From Zygnema cylindricum (Eukaryota > Streptophyta > Zygnematophyceae > Zygnematales > Zygnemataceae), in assembly GCA_037447655.1 (NCBI GenBank), contig JBBHKE010002383.1:76501-118567 (forward strand): 42,067 nt of DNA, given 5' to 3'. The notes below the pieces were generated by a model. It was given only the letters and a program-made list of their open reading frames with translations, had not been told where the DNA came from and did not search any database. The position numbers and the translations under genes were made by a program. Positions 11,301-23,800 of the stretch are shown here, one piece after another. Each line of letters begins with the position of its first letter. Within the stretch, counting starts at the first letter, position 1.

Positions 11301-14300
11301 ACTTTAACATATTTTGTATCTTTATTGGACGGCAGGTTGTAGAGCTGCTTGTAGAAAGCCTACAGGAGCCACAGCTGGCAGTGTTACAATGGCAGGATTG
11401 TTTTGCAATTCACGCCAATCGACTACCACGAGATCTTCGAGAAAAGGTGAAAAAAAATTACTGGTCCTGCAATTATTCATTTCATACAAGAGCTGATTAT
11501 TTCCTTTTTGGTTTTCATTTTTTGTCCAGTTCCTGTATGTTTTTCAGTTGTACCTTAGGTTTGAGTTGTATCATGCAAATTTTGTCGGTGGCATATGAAT
11601 CTTGAGTAATTTAGGAATTTGAAATGTCGCGTGGGAAGTTATAATTTTTTTTTTTATATTGAACTTAACCTGAAAAACCCTAAAAAAACCGAGTCTGAAC
11701 TTTGTTTTTCATTTTGGACTGCAGCTGGAAGGCATTTGGGAGGAATGCAGTGTCAAAGAGAAGGATTTCTTTCCAGCAGAATCTCTGCAAGAGGCGCTGG
11801 AGGTGACTCTCTATCTCCCTCTCTCTCTCTCTCTCGCTTGCTCGCTCTCTCTCTATATCTCTCTCTCAGTCCATCTTGCTTCATCAAATCGACTAGGTTT
11901 GGAATGTACCATCTACATGGAATTATAAAAAGCCTTAAAGAATTCCAGAAAGTCGGATGCAGTAGAACTTGCGACAACTTTTACATGAATGTACTTTTTT
12001 TAGGGCTTCAAAGACATTAGTGAAGAATACTATCAATTTGATGCATCTAGTCCGAAGAATGTTAGTCTGAAGAAAAAAATCCTTTTGACCTTCCAAAACA
12101 AACACACGTTGGGTGAATTTCGGCTTTGCAAAGAGTATCTTTCTGACTTTGTAATCTTCTTCTCGACTCTTCTCTTTTGTCGTCCTTCTTATCTTCTTCT
12201 TTTTGACTTTGTAATCTTCTTACTTCTGTGTTCGCAGCATCACATAGAAAATGTTGCCGAAAGCGACCGTGTCACGCAGGAGACACTTGTGGCACCTCTC
12301 CTTGCTGTGGTTCAAGACCACAGTGGGGGTCCCGAGGCCTATGCTGTTTCTATAATTAAATCGCTTTTTGAAGATTATTTCCGTGTCGAAGAACCTTTCA
12401 GTCTCCTTCCTGAGGTTTGGCCTCTTGCGAACCTGACTTGTAGCAAGATTCTCTATTCTTGTGTCTCGTTTTATGAATGGGAGGTTTGTAACTTACATTG
12501 CTGTTTTACAGTTATTTACTTTTTTCAGCCTCAATATTGTCAATTTTTTAAGAGATTTTTTAAGGTTTTTAAGAGTTTTTTGTTGCAGGCTGATGTCATC
12601 GAAGCTCTCAGACAGGAGTACAAGGATCAGTTGACAGTTGTACTTGACATTGTACTTTCTCACCAGGTGAGAGAACTCAAAAATAAAATATTCTTATGGC
12701 TCTTATGGCTCTTTTAATCCTGGTTCAATAAACAGCTATGATTGGGAATCCTCATGTGGGACATTTTTTGTGTTATCATTGTTACAAAGGTTAACAATAC
12801 GTGATCGTGTCTTGCAGCTATTTGTTAATGTGTATCGCTTGTTATTATGATTATTACAATTTTTGTAGGGAATGTAAGCAGTAATTTTTGTACTCTCTTT
12901 CTCTCTCTCTCTCCTCTCTCCTCCCCTCTCCCCCCCTTGTTATCTGTCTATCCATTTCTTCCCTATCTCCCGTCTTCAGTCATCTTTCCCTGTCCTCTCC
13001 CTGTCCATTATACAATGTTTGTACAAGATCTGATAGTCCAATTATCAAAACAATAACAAAAGACCTCTGCCTCTGAACATTTGTTGATTTCAGGGCCTCA
13101 AGCGTAAAAATGAGCTTTTATTAGAATTGCTGTCGCGAATGGTTGCCCCAAATCCGATGCTTTATTACAAAGAACTTCAGCGATTTGCAGCATTAAGCCA
13201 TGGACCTTATTCCAAAGTGAGTTTATTTAAAACCCGATGGTCACACTTTTCACGGGATGTTGTTCAAACTTGGAAAGAAATCATTTCCTTCTCTCCCTCC
13301 CCCTCGCGCTCTCTCTCTCCCTCTCCCTCCGTCCCTCTCTCCCTCCCCCCCTCTCTCCCTCCCCCTTCCCTATTTTATTTATTTTTGTTCTTTTATTAAA
13401 CTGAGTTTTTCCGCGACCTCCAACAATTTCGGCGTATCGTGATCCGCGAATTTTCTCGCGAACAAATAACAATGTCGAAATTTTCCGTTCACTTTACATG
13501 GAATCCGTTCACTCCATAACCGTTGAAGTCCTTCCGGCATAGAAACGTTTAAAGATCGCAACTCGTCGAACGTTTCAACGGATATTTCCTCCTTCCGAAA
13601 AGTGTACGGATGACACGTGTAAACTTGCTGCCATTTTACGTAAGTGACCGGACGGTTCTCGAATCGGGCGGGATCGACCATCTGAAGGGGAAAAAAAAAG
13701 GAAGAGAGGGTGAGGATGAGGGAGAGGAAGGAGGGAGGGAGAGGAGGGAGGGAGGGAGAGGAGGGAGAGGGAGAACATTATTGAACAGTGATGTAAGTAA
13801 AAACTATCAGCCGTTTAATGAAAGTGACAGGACGAATCTCGACTCGGGAAGAATTGACCATCTAAAATGAAAAAAAATGAAAGAGGGAGAGGGAGAGGGG
13901 TGTGGGAAAGCGAGTGGAGGGAGACGGATAGGAGGAGAGGGAGAGGGAGCGGCCGAAAGAGTGAGGAGCGTGTTGATATAGGGAGAGGGAGAGGGAAAGG
14001 AACAGAGAGAGGGGGAAAGGGAAAGGGAGAGGGAAATGGACTGGGGGGAGAGGGGAAGGGGGATGGAAAGGCGGTAAAGGGTGAGGGAGAGGGCGAGGCG
14101 AGTGAGAGGATTTTGCTTACTGGAATGAGAGTTTGAATGTAGCTTTCATCCAAAGTCTGTTAAAACAAACCAAAACAAAACAATAAAATAATTAAGTAAA
14201 CAGAATAGTTGAATACAAACGATGGATTGTATGAAAATGAAAATAATTTTCTTTTTACATTGCTAATCTATACTTGCACTGTATTGAATGTAAAAATTTG

Positions 14301-14761
14301 TAAAAGTGAAAAAATAAACAAGAAAAAAAACAAAAAAAAACTACAAAGTTGTATAAATAACTCAAACAGATATACATATATATATATATATAATGTAAAT
14401 AAATAAAAATATTTTACCTTATCATGATGTCGGGCAAGAAGAACTTCATAAACAACTTTATCATTTATTACGGCTAAAGCATGATCTCGGATTATTGCAA
14501 ACCACTGCGAGAAAAAAAAAAAAAGAGAAAGAAAGAAAGAAAAGGGAGGAGAGTAAGAAAGATACGACGACGGAGAAACAATAAAGTACTAAATTTATTG
14601 CAAATTAAAATGGTTTGAACAACACAATTGAAGCATACTGTAATCTCAAAATTGAACTGAAAAGTGAAGGTGAAAGAAAAAATAATAGTATATAAAGTTA
14701 AAGATAGTGAGGCACATGATCGCGAGAGAGGAAGGGTGGGTAGTGAGAAAGAGAGAGATGT

Positions 14762-14812
<51 letters not shown>

Positions 14813-17800
14813 GAGAGAAAGAGAGAAAGAGAGAAAGAGAGAGGAAGAGAATGATTAGTGAGCAATGGCTTGGTGTTTAGTAGCGCACTCTCTCTCTCTC
14901 TCTCTCTCTCTCTCCGTCTCTCTCCCTTTCTCCCTCTCTCTCCCCTTCTATCCCTGTCTCTCCCTCGTCCGAATATTGACAATAGCTGTTGCTCTGTCCA
15001 AAGGAAACATAAAGTACGGAAATAAATGTACGATTGCCGATGATTGGCAATTGTTGTCGATATTAGTTTTTGGTTTGATATATCGGTCAACAACCTTTTA
15101 AAAATTACATATACATATTGAAATCGATAGCGATATCTACAGTGATATTGATATTATTTTTCATTTTTTGACATTGATATTAATATGATTTGATAATTGA
15201 TATTGATATCACTGTGATTACAGATGTTACTATTTATATTATCGCTGACATTAATGTCGATATAATTATCGATATTGATAGTTTTACCGATATGGATGTC
15301 AATATTATTATCGGTGTTGATCCTTTACTGATACTGATATTAATGTGGACAATGCACAGACTAATGTTGACTTTCAATGTACAACATTAACTACTGTACT
15401 GTTGACTTTCAGTACACAACATGAACTAATGTTGACTTTCAATAAACAACATTAGCTATTATTCACTTTCAATACACTTGATTTTTCAATGTACAGAATT
15501 ATTTAATGTCGACTCTCAATGTACAATATTAACTACTGGTTGACTTGACTTTCAATGTACACACTGACTAACGTTGACTTTCAAAACATATCATTAGCTA
15601 ATGTTGACTTTCAATGTGCACGTTGACTGACATTGACTTTCAGTACATAACATTAGCTAATGTTGACTTTCAATGTACACGTTGACTGGCGTTGACTTTC
15701 AGTACATAACATTAGCTAATGTTGACTTTCAATACAAAACGTTGACTAATGTTGACTCTTGAAAGTCATTATTTAAGGTAGTATAATGTCGTATTAAAAT
15801 ACAAAAAGAGGGGGTGGAGTTTGGGGGGAGTTTAAAAAGGAAGAAAAAAAAGAACTAAAGTCAAAAAAAAAAAAAAATGGGTTACCTGGGAGCCTTTCCT
15901 CCATTGGTCTTGACGAATTTCGGGTAAAAACTCCTTTACCCAGCGGAAAGTGGTCCCATAACTAAAAAAAATAATAAATAATAAAATAATAAAAATAGAT
16001 TAATAAATAAAAAATAAAAAACAACGCGCCTGAATGCCAATTCTCATCATCTCTCAAAACTACAATTTTGTCAATTCTAAATAAAATCATGATAATATTA
16101 GAGAAAAAACTGAAAAAAAAAAAGCCCCAGAGAAAACATATGAAAAGTTTAAAGCAGAACTAGTAATATCAATAAAAATAAAAATAATAATAAAAATAAT
16201 AAAAATACCTTCCAAAATAACTGGTTTCTGCCTCCATAAGGTATTCGTGGACATAAGTCGCCGGCCAGAGGGGACATTTCTTCGCGTTTGGAGAAAATCG
16301 TGATGATGCAATAAGTAATATGGTACTGGCTCTCAAAGATGTCCATATCAGAGGAGAAATCAGAACTATTGTGGACTATGTTATTGATCTTCTTCATTCC
16401 CAAGATTATCAGCAAAACAATATACATACAGGATGGTTGGATAATCGAATTGCAATGCGACACCGAGTGGAGCCTCCTCCATGGCATATTGCTGTTATTG
16501 CGGGAGCTCTTTATGTGAGTTTTCAAATGAAAAACATCACGTTTAGCATCTTCAACCACTAAAACAGTAAATTTTACCAAAAGTCCAGTTTTTTATCATC
16601 GACAGGCTTCTTCACATTCCAAACGATTTCCGCAACCTTCAAATGCAAAATGAGGTGCTAATGGAAGTGGATGATGCAAAATAATGCGGAAAGTTAATGC
16701 TAATCAAAGTGAAAACCGTGTCTTTTATGGTTTTTTCTTTTTTTTTGCAGAGTGCGACAAGACAAGCTGCAAATATAATTTCGGACTATGTTGGCTACCT
16801 AGAAAAAGGTCAAATTCCACCAAAGGTAATTGTGTGAGGAACCATAACTGGAAATAGCCATCTACATGGTTCTTGCCCTTGTTTAAAAGGTCTATTGCAA
16901 TTTCTACAACTATTTCTGGGATTATGACTTTGACTTCCTTTGAAAAAATGCAATGTAGTTGTTTGTGAAAACATCCGAATTACAAGATACTTAAGTTCCA
17001 ACTTCCATGAGAGGATTAGCTTAAAAAATATTGCCTTCTCCCGTTTTTTCTCAGACCTTGTGCCTACTTTCATAGTGACATTGTTTTTTTGCTTTCTTGT
17101 TTTTCTAATTTCTAAGACCTTGTCTACTTTTTTTAGTGACATTTCGTTTCTCTAGTCTTCTTTTACTTTCAGACCTACTTTCTTAATGACACTGTTTTCA
17201 CTTTCCTTGTTCTTTTACTTTTGTAGACCTTGTCACTCGTATCCCATCAAGCTGTACTGAACATTGATGACGTTAAGTACAAAGTCAACCTGTCACGTCG
17301 CTCCACCAAGAGATACCTACTCCAAGTCAACAATTCAATCATTGAAGCAGAAGCCCACACTCTTCATGATGGTGGACTTTTAGTGCAGGTTTGCCTCACT
17401 GCAATCCTTCCCTTCCTCAAAAACCGTAAATTTACCACCTTGCCGTCTTGTAATTACATTCATATTTTTTTTGGTCAAACTTTACAAGAAAAGATTTTGC
17501 TGTGCAGTCGTAATTAGGCATCAAAATAAATTGGATCCTAAAAACTCACAATTTTTTTGGAAATTGCACCATTGCTTACATAATGAGACATCCCAACAAA
17601 AAAAATAACCTCTAGAAAACTCTAGAACACCCTGAAAAACCTGCAATAACTTTGAAATAACCTCCGTGTGCCTCTCCCACTTAAAGCAAAACCATATGTT
17701 AAAGAACCTCATTATTCTACTTTTTTGAAACTGCCGCAGTTGGACGGAAACTCGCACATGGTCTACGGTGAAGCTGAGCCGACAGGCACACGACTCTTCA

Positions 17801-20800
17801 TAAACGGACGAACTTGTCTTTTGCGATCTGACAACGATCCTTCAAAAGTGGTAGCGGAAACCGCCTGTAAACTGTTACGATATCTCGTACCCGACGGTTC
17901 TCGAGTTTCCGCAAATACACCTTATGCGGAAGTGGAGGTCATGAAAATGTGTATGCCATTAATATCTCCAGTATCGGGAAAAATAAGTTTTTTGTTTAAA
18001 GAAGGCCAACAAGCCCAGGTGATTTGACACAATCTAAGCCCTATGACACTAATAAAACCTTATAAAATCCTTAAAAAACTACTATAAAACCCCTAAAAAA
18101 CCCCTAAGAAATCTAAGTAATCCTAAAACTCCTAAAACGCCTAAAGCCCTGAAAAGCATTAGCCTAAAAGCGGGAGAGGGAGAGGGAGACTGAGGGGGGG
18201 TGGAGGGGGAGAGGGAGGCGAGGGGCAGAAAGAATACTCAATGCAACTTTTTTTCGCTGCTTACTTGGAATTCACATTGGTTTGCTTTCAAATGTAGTTT
18301 TTTGAGCACAAATTGAGTGTAGATTATGGATAACTAATATCTAAATATATTGTAAACATACATATTGTATAGGTTAGGTATGTCCGCTTCTTGGCTGTTA
18401 AACAAGCATATAAATGAGGTTTAGTTTGCCTCTCTCCCTCTCTCCCTCTACTCCAATTATCAAATGAATACTGTAAGATGGAAATTCTATTATGCAATCT
18501 TTCTTTTTCTGAATAGCAGAAATAGTTTTGCTTCACATTAAAGCAAGATATTTGTTTTTTTATATAATTTATATATTTTCTGTAACTTTTCTTCGTTTTT
18601 TATTATCATCCTCTTAGTCTGTATTTAAGACCTCTTTCTTTGCTTCTTTATTGATATTTTGTGTATTTTCGGCCAATCAAACCTATTCCTTTGTTATTTT
18701 TCCTTTGTTTTTTTCCGTCTACTGTTATTTATTACTGTCTGTGCCTTACATCTGTTCTTTAATAACCTAATCTGTTTCATAGGTGTATCAGAACCTTATG
18801 TTATGTGTTTTAAGACCTCAAACCTATTTCTTTGTTCTCAATTAATCTTTACTGTGGTGTCTGTGTAATAAAACCTTTTTATTTTTCTTATTAACATTTA
18901 CATCCCTTTCGTAAAAAAAAACACAGACTTTACATACTTAACTAGCTCTTTATTTGTCAAATGACTCCATTGAAGGCTGGAGACCTTGTGGCGAGAATGG
19001 AGCTGGAGGACGCCAAAGCCCTAAAGCAGGCCCTTCCCTTCACTGGAGACCTGCCTCCTCTGAACCCTCCCACCGCCACTCCCCACAAGCCTCAACACCG
19101 CTTCGCCGCCGCTCTCACGGACGCACGAATGGTTCTCGCAGGCTACAGACTCAATGTCCGAGAGGTATTTCTCACCCTCTCCCTCTCTCTGTCTCTCCCT
19201 CCCTCCCACTCACTCTCTCTCACACACTCTCACTCACTCCCTCTCCCTCTCCCACCATCTCCTCGTCTCTCTCTCTTTCTCTCCCTCTCTCCCTCGCCCT
19301 CGTTTTCCCTCGTTCTACCTCTCTCCCTCTATCCCTCTCCCTCTCTTCCTCCTTCCGCCCCTTCTTCGCGGAACGGGCAGATGACACTTGAAGAACAGTT
19401 GAACAGACGCCATGAATACTGTAGCGTTTTAGATCGTATTTCATTGAAAAAAATTCCGCACTAAATGCATAAAGACGCGTTAGAACACCGTAAAGTACGA
19501 AAGACAAACCATGGTGGACGCAGATTTCCGCACTTTTACTTTTAGATTCATCACGTGGACGCTTCGTTTGCGCTCAAATTTTAAATTCAAATTCCATTTT
19601 GACCGAAATCGGAAATCAATAGCAGTTCCAATTTCAAATTCAAACAAGATGGCAGATTTTTTGACGTTTTTTTTAGGGTTTTCGAGAGTGTCCCAACTCC
19701 TGGAAATCCTAATTTGTGTATCTTTCCTGCATTGTAGCATTCATTTGTAAATTTCCATTGTAACTTTAACATATTTTGTATCTTTATTGGACGGCAGGTT
19801 GTAGAGCTGCTTGTAGAAAGCCTACAGGAGCCACAGCTGGCAGTGTTACAATGGCAGGATTGTTTTGCAATTCACGCCAATCGACTACCACGAGATCTTC
19901 GAGAAAAGGTGAAAAAAAATTACTGGTCCTGCAATTATTCATTTCATACAAGAGCTGATTATTTCCTTTTTGGTTTTCATTTTTTGTCCAGTTCCTGTAT
20001 GTTTTTCAGTTGTACCTTAGGTTTGAGTTGTATCATGCAAATTTTGTCGGTGGCATATGAATCTTGAGTAATTTAGGAATTTGAAATGTCGCGTGGGAAG
20101 TTATAATTTTTTTTTTTATATTGAACTTAACCTGAAAAACCCTAAAAAAACCGAGTCTGAACTTTGTTTTTCATTTTGGACTGCAGCTGGAAGGCATTTG
20201 GGAGGAATGCAGTGTCAAAGAGAAGGATTTCTTTCCAGCAGAATCTCTGCAAGAGGCGCTGGAGGTGACTCTCTATCTCCCTCTCTCTCTCTCTCTCGCT
20301 TGCTCGCTCTCTCTCTATATCTCTCTCTCAGTCCATCTTGCTTCATCAAATCGACTAGGTTTGGAATGTACCATCTACATGGAATTATAAAAAGCCTTAA
20401 AGAATTCCAGAAAGTCGGATGCAGTAGAACTTGCGACAACTTTTACATGAATGTACTTTTTTTAGGGCTTCAAAGACATTAGTGAAGAATACTATCAATT
20501 TGATGCATCTAGTCCGAAGAATGTTAGTCTGAAGAAAAAAATCCTTTTGACCTTCCAAAACAAACACACGTTGGGTGAATTTCGGCTTTGCAAAGAGTAT
20601 CTTTCTGACTTTGTAATCTTCTTCTCGACTCTTCTCTTTTGTCGTCCTTCTTATCTTCTTCTTTTTGACTTTGTAATCTTCTTACTTCTGTGTTCGCAGC
20701 ATCACATAGAAAATGTTGCCGAAAGCGACCGTGTCACGCAGGAGACACTTGTGGCACCTCTCCTTGCTGTGGTTCAAGACCACAGTGGGGGTCCCGAGGC

Positions 20801-23800
20801 CTATGCTGTTTCTATAATTAAATCGCTTTTTGAAGATTATTTCCGTGTCGAAGAACCTTTCAGTCTCCTTCCTGAGGTTTGGCCTCTTGCGAACCTGACT
20901 TGTAGCAAGATTCTCTATTCTTGTGTCTCGTTTTATGAATGGGAGGTTTGTAACTTACATTGCTGTTTTACAGTTATTTACTTTTTTCAGCCTCAATATT
21001 GTCAATTTTTTAAGAGATTTTTTAAGGTTTTTAAGAGTTTTTTGTTGCAGGCTGATGTCATCGAAGCTCTCAGACAGGAGTACAAGGATCAGTTGACAGT
21101 TGTACTTGACATTGTACTTTCTCACCAGGTGAGAGAACTCAAAAATAAAATATTCTTATGGCTCTTATGGCTCTTTTAATCCTGGTTCAATAAACAGCTA
21201 TGATTGGGAATCCTCATGTGGGACATTTTTTGTGTTATCATTGTTACAAAGGTTAACAACACGTGATCGTGTCTTGCAGCTATTTGTTAATGTGTATCGC
21301 TTGTTATTATGATTATTACAATTTTTGTAGGGAATGTAAGCAGTAATTTTTGTACTCTCTTTCTCTCTCTCTCTCCTCTCTCCTCCCCTCTCCCCCCCTT
21401 GTTATCTGTCTATCCATTTCTTCCCTATCTCCCGTCTTCAGTCATCTTTCCCTGTCCTCTCCCTGTCCATTATACAATGTTTGTACAAGATCTGATAGTC
21501 CAATTATCAAAACAATAACAAAAGACCTCTGCCTCTGAACATTTGTTGATTTCAGGGCCTCAAGCGTAAAAATGAGCTTTTATTAGAATTGCTGTCGCGA
21601 ATGGTTGCCCCAAATCCGATGCTTTATTACAAAGAACTTCAGCGATTTGCAGCATTAAGCCATGGACCTTATTCCAAAGTGAGTTTATTTAAAACCCGAT
21701 GGTCACACTTTTCACGGGATGTTGTTCAAACTTGGAAAGAAATCATTTCCTTCTCTCCCTCCCCCTCGCGCTCTCTCCCTCCCTCTCCCTCCGTCCCTCT
21801 CTCCCTCCCCCCCTCTCTCCCTCCCCCCCTCTCTCTCCCTCTCTCTTCTTCTCTCTTATTTGAAATCATGCAGTCAGCTGATTCATGTAGCTACAAGGAA
21901 TCTGGCATGTCATGATGGCTGGTAAATCCGCCCATTTTTTTCTTTGCATTGACAATAAAATGTATATTGACATTTTACGAACTGGACTGGATTTTACAGG
22001 TGAAGTACATGAGTAATTTTGCTCATTTTTTCTGCACTTCACAATAAAATGTAATTGAATTGTGTCTAACAGTCCAATTACTTGATTTTGCAGGTGACGG
22101 TACAAGCGAATGGATTGTTGGAAACAACAAGATTGAAAGAACTTCGACAAACAATTGTTCGAAGCCTCTCTGGGAAAGACATTTCTGAGATTGTGGAAAA
22201 AATGAACTCGGCACCAAAAACAGAGAAGAGAAATGTTTCTAGGTTTCATGCTCCTCAGTCAATGGATGAACAAATGGAGTCGGTTGTAAATATGTGGCAT
22301 CCTATAGAAGATGCTCTCACAGGACTTTTTGATCATTCAGATCACAGTATACAGGGAAGGGCAGTTGAGGCGTATTTGAGGCGTCTATATCAGGTGAGTA
22401 ATATTCCTCTCCCTTTCCCCCACAGGGGCTTTCTTTCCTTCCTCCCTTCTGCTTTTTGTTTCATTGTTACTCCTTTATTCTTCAGTTTTGAAAAGATATT
22501 TGGTGACAGAGCGTGGAGGAAGTGGGGAGTAGAGGGAGAGGGAGAGGGAGAAGAAATGTAGACATTTTATAGTATGCTAGTCCAAAGCTATCACTAAAAA
22601 AGTATGATAGGAAGGACGGGTTAAATACTCCTAAACATACCAAGATAAATTGTAGAACTACATGGTTTTACGCACAAGGAATTCATGTCATTCAACGACT
22701 GCTTATTTTCCAAGGCTGAGTATGGACATGTTCCCATTTTTTTCAGAAGGTTGGGATTTATTTGATGGTGTCTAGAGCCAGATCAGGGGATTCTGTTCAA
22801 TACAAAACGAGCAATAACAAGTGGAATGCATAAATTTTTAAGGGACCTGCACCATCTCCTCTTCCCTCTCCCTCTTCCCTCTTCCCTCTCCCTCTCCCTC
22901 TTCCCTCTCCCTCTTCCCTCTCCCTCTTCCCTCTCCCTCTTCCCTCTCCCTCTTCCCTCTTCCCTCCCTCTTCCCTCTTCCCTCTCCTCTCTCTCCTCTC
23001 TCCTCTTAATTACGAATGATAACACAGTTTGCTAACAAAATCCACATGAATAGAGAGAGAATCGTCTTTGCCGTAAATGAGACTCAAAAACTCTCAAAAT
23101 AAAAGCTTAAAATAGCCTTGGGAAAACACTTGAACAACCTCATTTTGTCTTGTTCCTTCGATACTCACAGCCCTATTTGGACATAACTTCGGAGATCAAC
23201 ATCGTATGGGAGGGCGAATGCTTGATTGCCACATGGCAGTTTTGGGAGGAAATTCCCCCTCCTCTCCTTCTCCCTCTTACACAAGAAAAAAACTCTCAAG
23301 AAAGAGCGTTTTCAGGAAAAAAAAGGTGGGGCGCAATGGTAGTTGTTCCTACCATTGAGCTTATACGGAGTACTGTAACAAAAGTTTTGGAGACAAGTGG
23401 GATGATTGAAACGGAAAAATGGAAAAACGGAGCACGGGAAGATGGACTGAGTAGCATAGAAAGGCAGAGTTCCAGTGGTGGTGGAGTTCCATGTGGGTTT
23501 GGGAATGTTCTTCATGTAGTCTCTCTTGTGAAAGACGAGACAGGAGATAGGTACTCTCCCTCTCCCTTCCCTCTCTCTCTCCCTCTTCTTTTTCAATAAG
23601 CAATTTCGATTTTTTTTTTTGTCCAGAACAGCTTGAAAGGTGGCAGAGGGAAGCAGGATTTCAGTGGGGAAAAGGGAGGGGGAGAGTGAAGTAGAAAAGG
23701 AGGGAAGGGAGAAGATATAAATAAAGAGAGGAAGTGGGAACAAAGGAGTGAAGGTGGTAAGCTACGTTTAACATTTTATCATGTCACTGACAGTTTCTGA

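Larger units (their letters stand above)
7830..13365 (+). repeat. Segmental duplication, copy 1 (5.5 kb, ACC exons 11-20)
   Basis: This segment recurs at 16272-21827 with very high identity in exons and introns alike; the offset grows from 8442 to 8462 bases through small indels. Homology begins in mid-exon 11 with two shared G bases at the junction and ends inside a CTCCCT microsatellite. In exons only two silent changes, one missense change and a one-base insertion in an optional exon were seen. Confidence 0.97.
13379..16271 (-). pseudogene. Core-2/I-branching (GT14-like, DUF266) glycosyltransferase, 3' part of the gene, antisense inside ACC
   Basis: Five minus-strand exons join in phase into about 187 residues ending in a natural stop. 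Conserved pieces of this plant family appear in order: PL...[14 protein letters not shown] (the family's IPL...YxYL region), [27 protein letters not shown] (compare DEHYLPT), [13 protein letters not shown] and CYLFARKF. Family members are type II Golgi membrane proteins thought to transfer sugars to cell-wall or glycoprotein substrates. The N-terminal anchor and about the first half of the catalytic domain are missing: the sequence stops at 16271, mid-exon, where duplicated ACC sequence starts. Either a truncated nested gene or a fragment joined here by misassembly. Family assignment is firm; the exact member is unknown. Confidence 0.85.
16272..21827 (+). repeat. Segmental duplication, copy 2 (5.5 kb, ACC exons 11'-20')
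   Basis: Second copy of 7830-13365. Intron 12' carries an extra block of about 37 bases near 16958-16995 and lacks about 24 bases that copy 1 has near 8564-8588. The exon reading frames are intact except the optional 48-nt exon. Beyond 21827 the sequence runs on into the true exon 21, so copy 2 is the one contiguous with the 3' half of the gene. Confidence 0.97.

Noticed and set aside
13366-16271. Helitron or Pack-MULE capture of a glycosyltransferase fragment
   Set aside because: No terminal inverted repeats, target duplication or Helitron end (TC...CTRR with hairpin) at the junctions; the microsatellite junction fits recombination or misassembly better.
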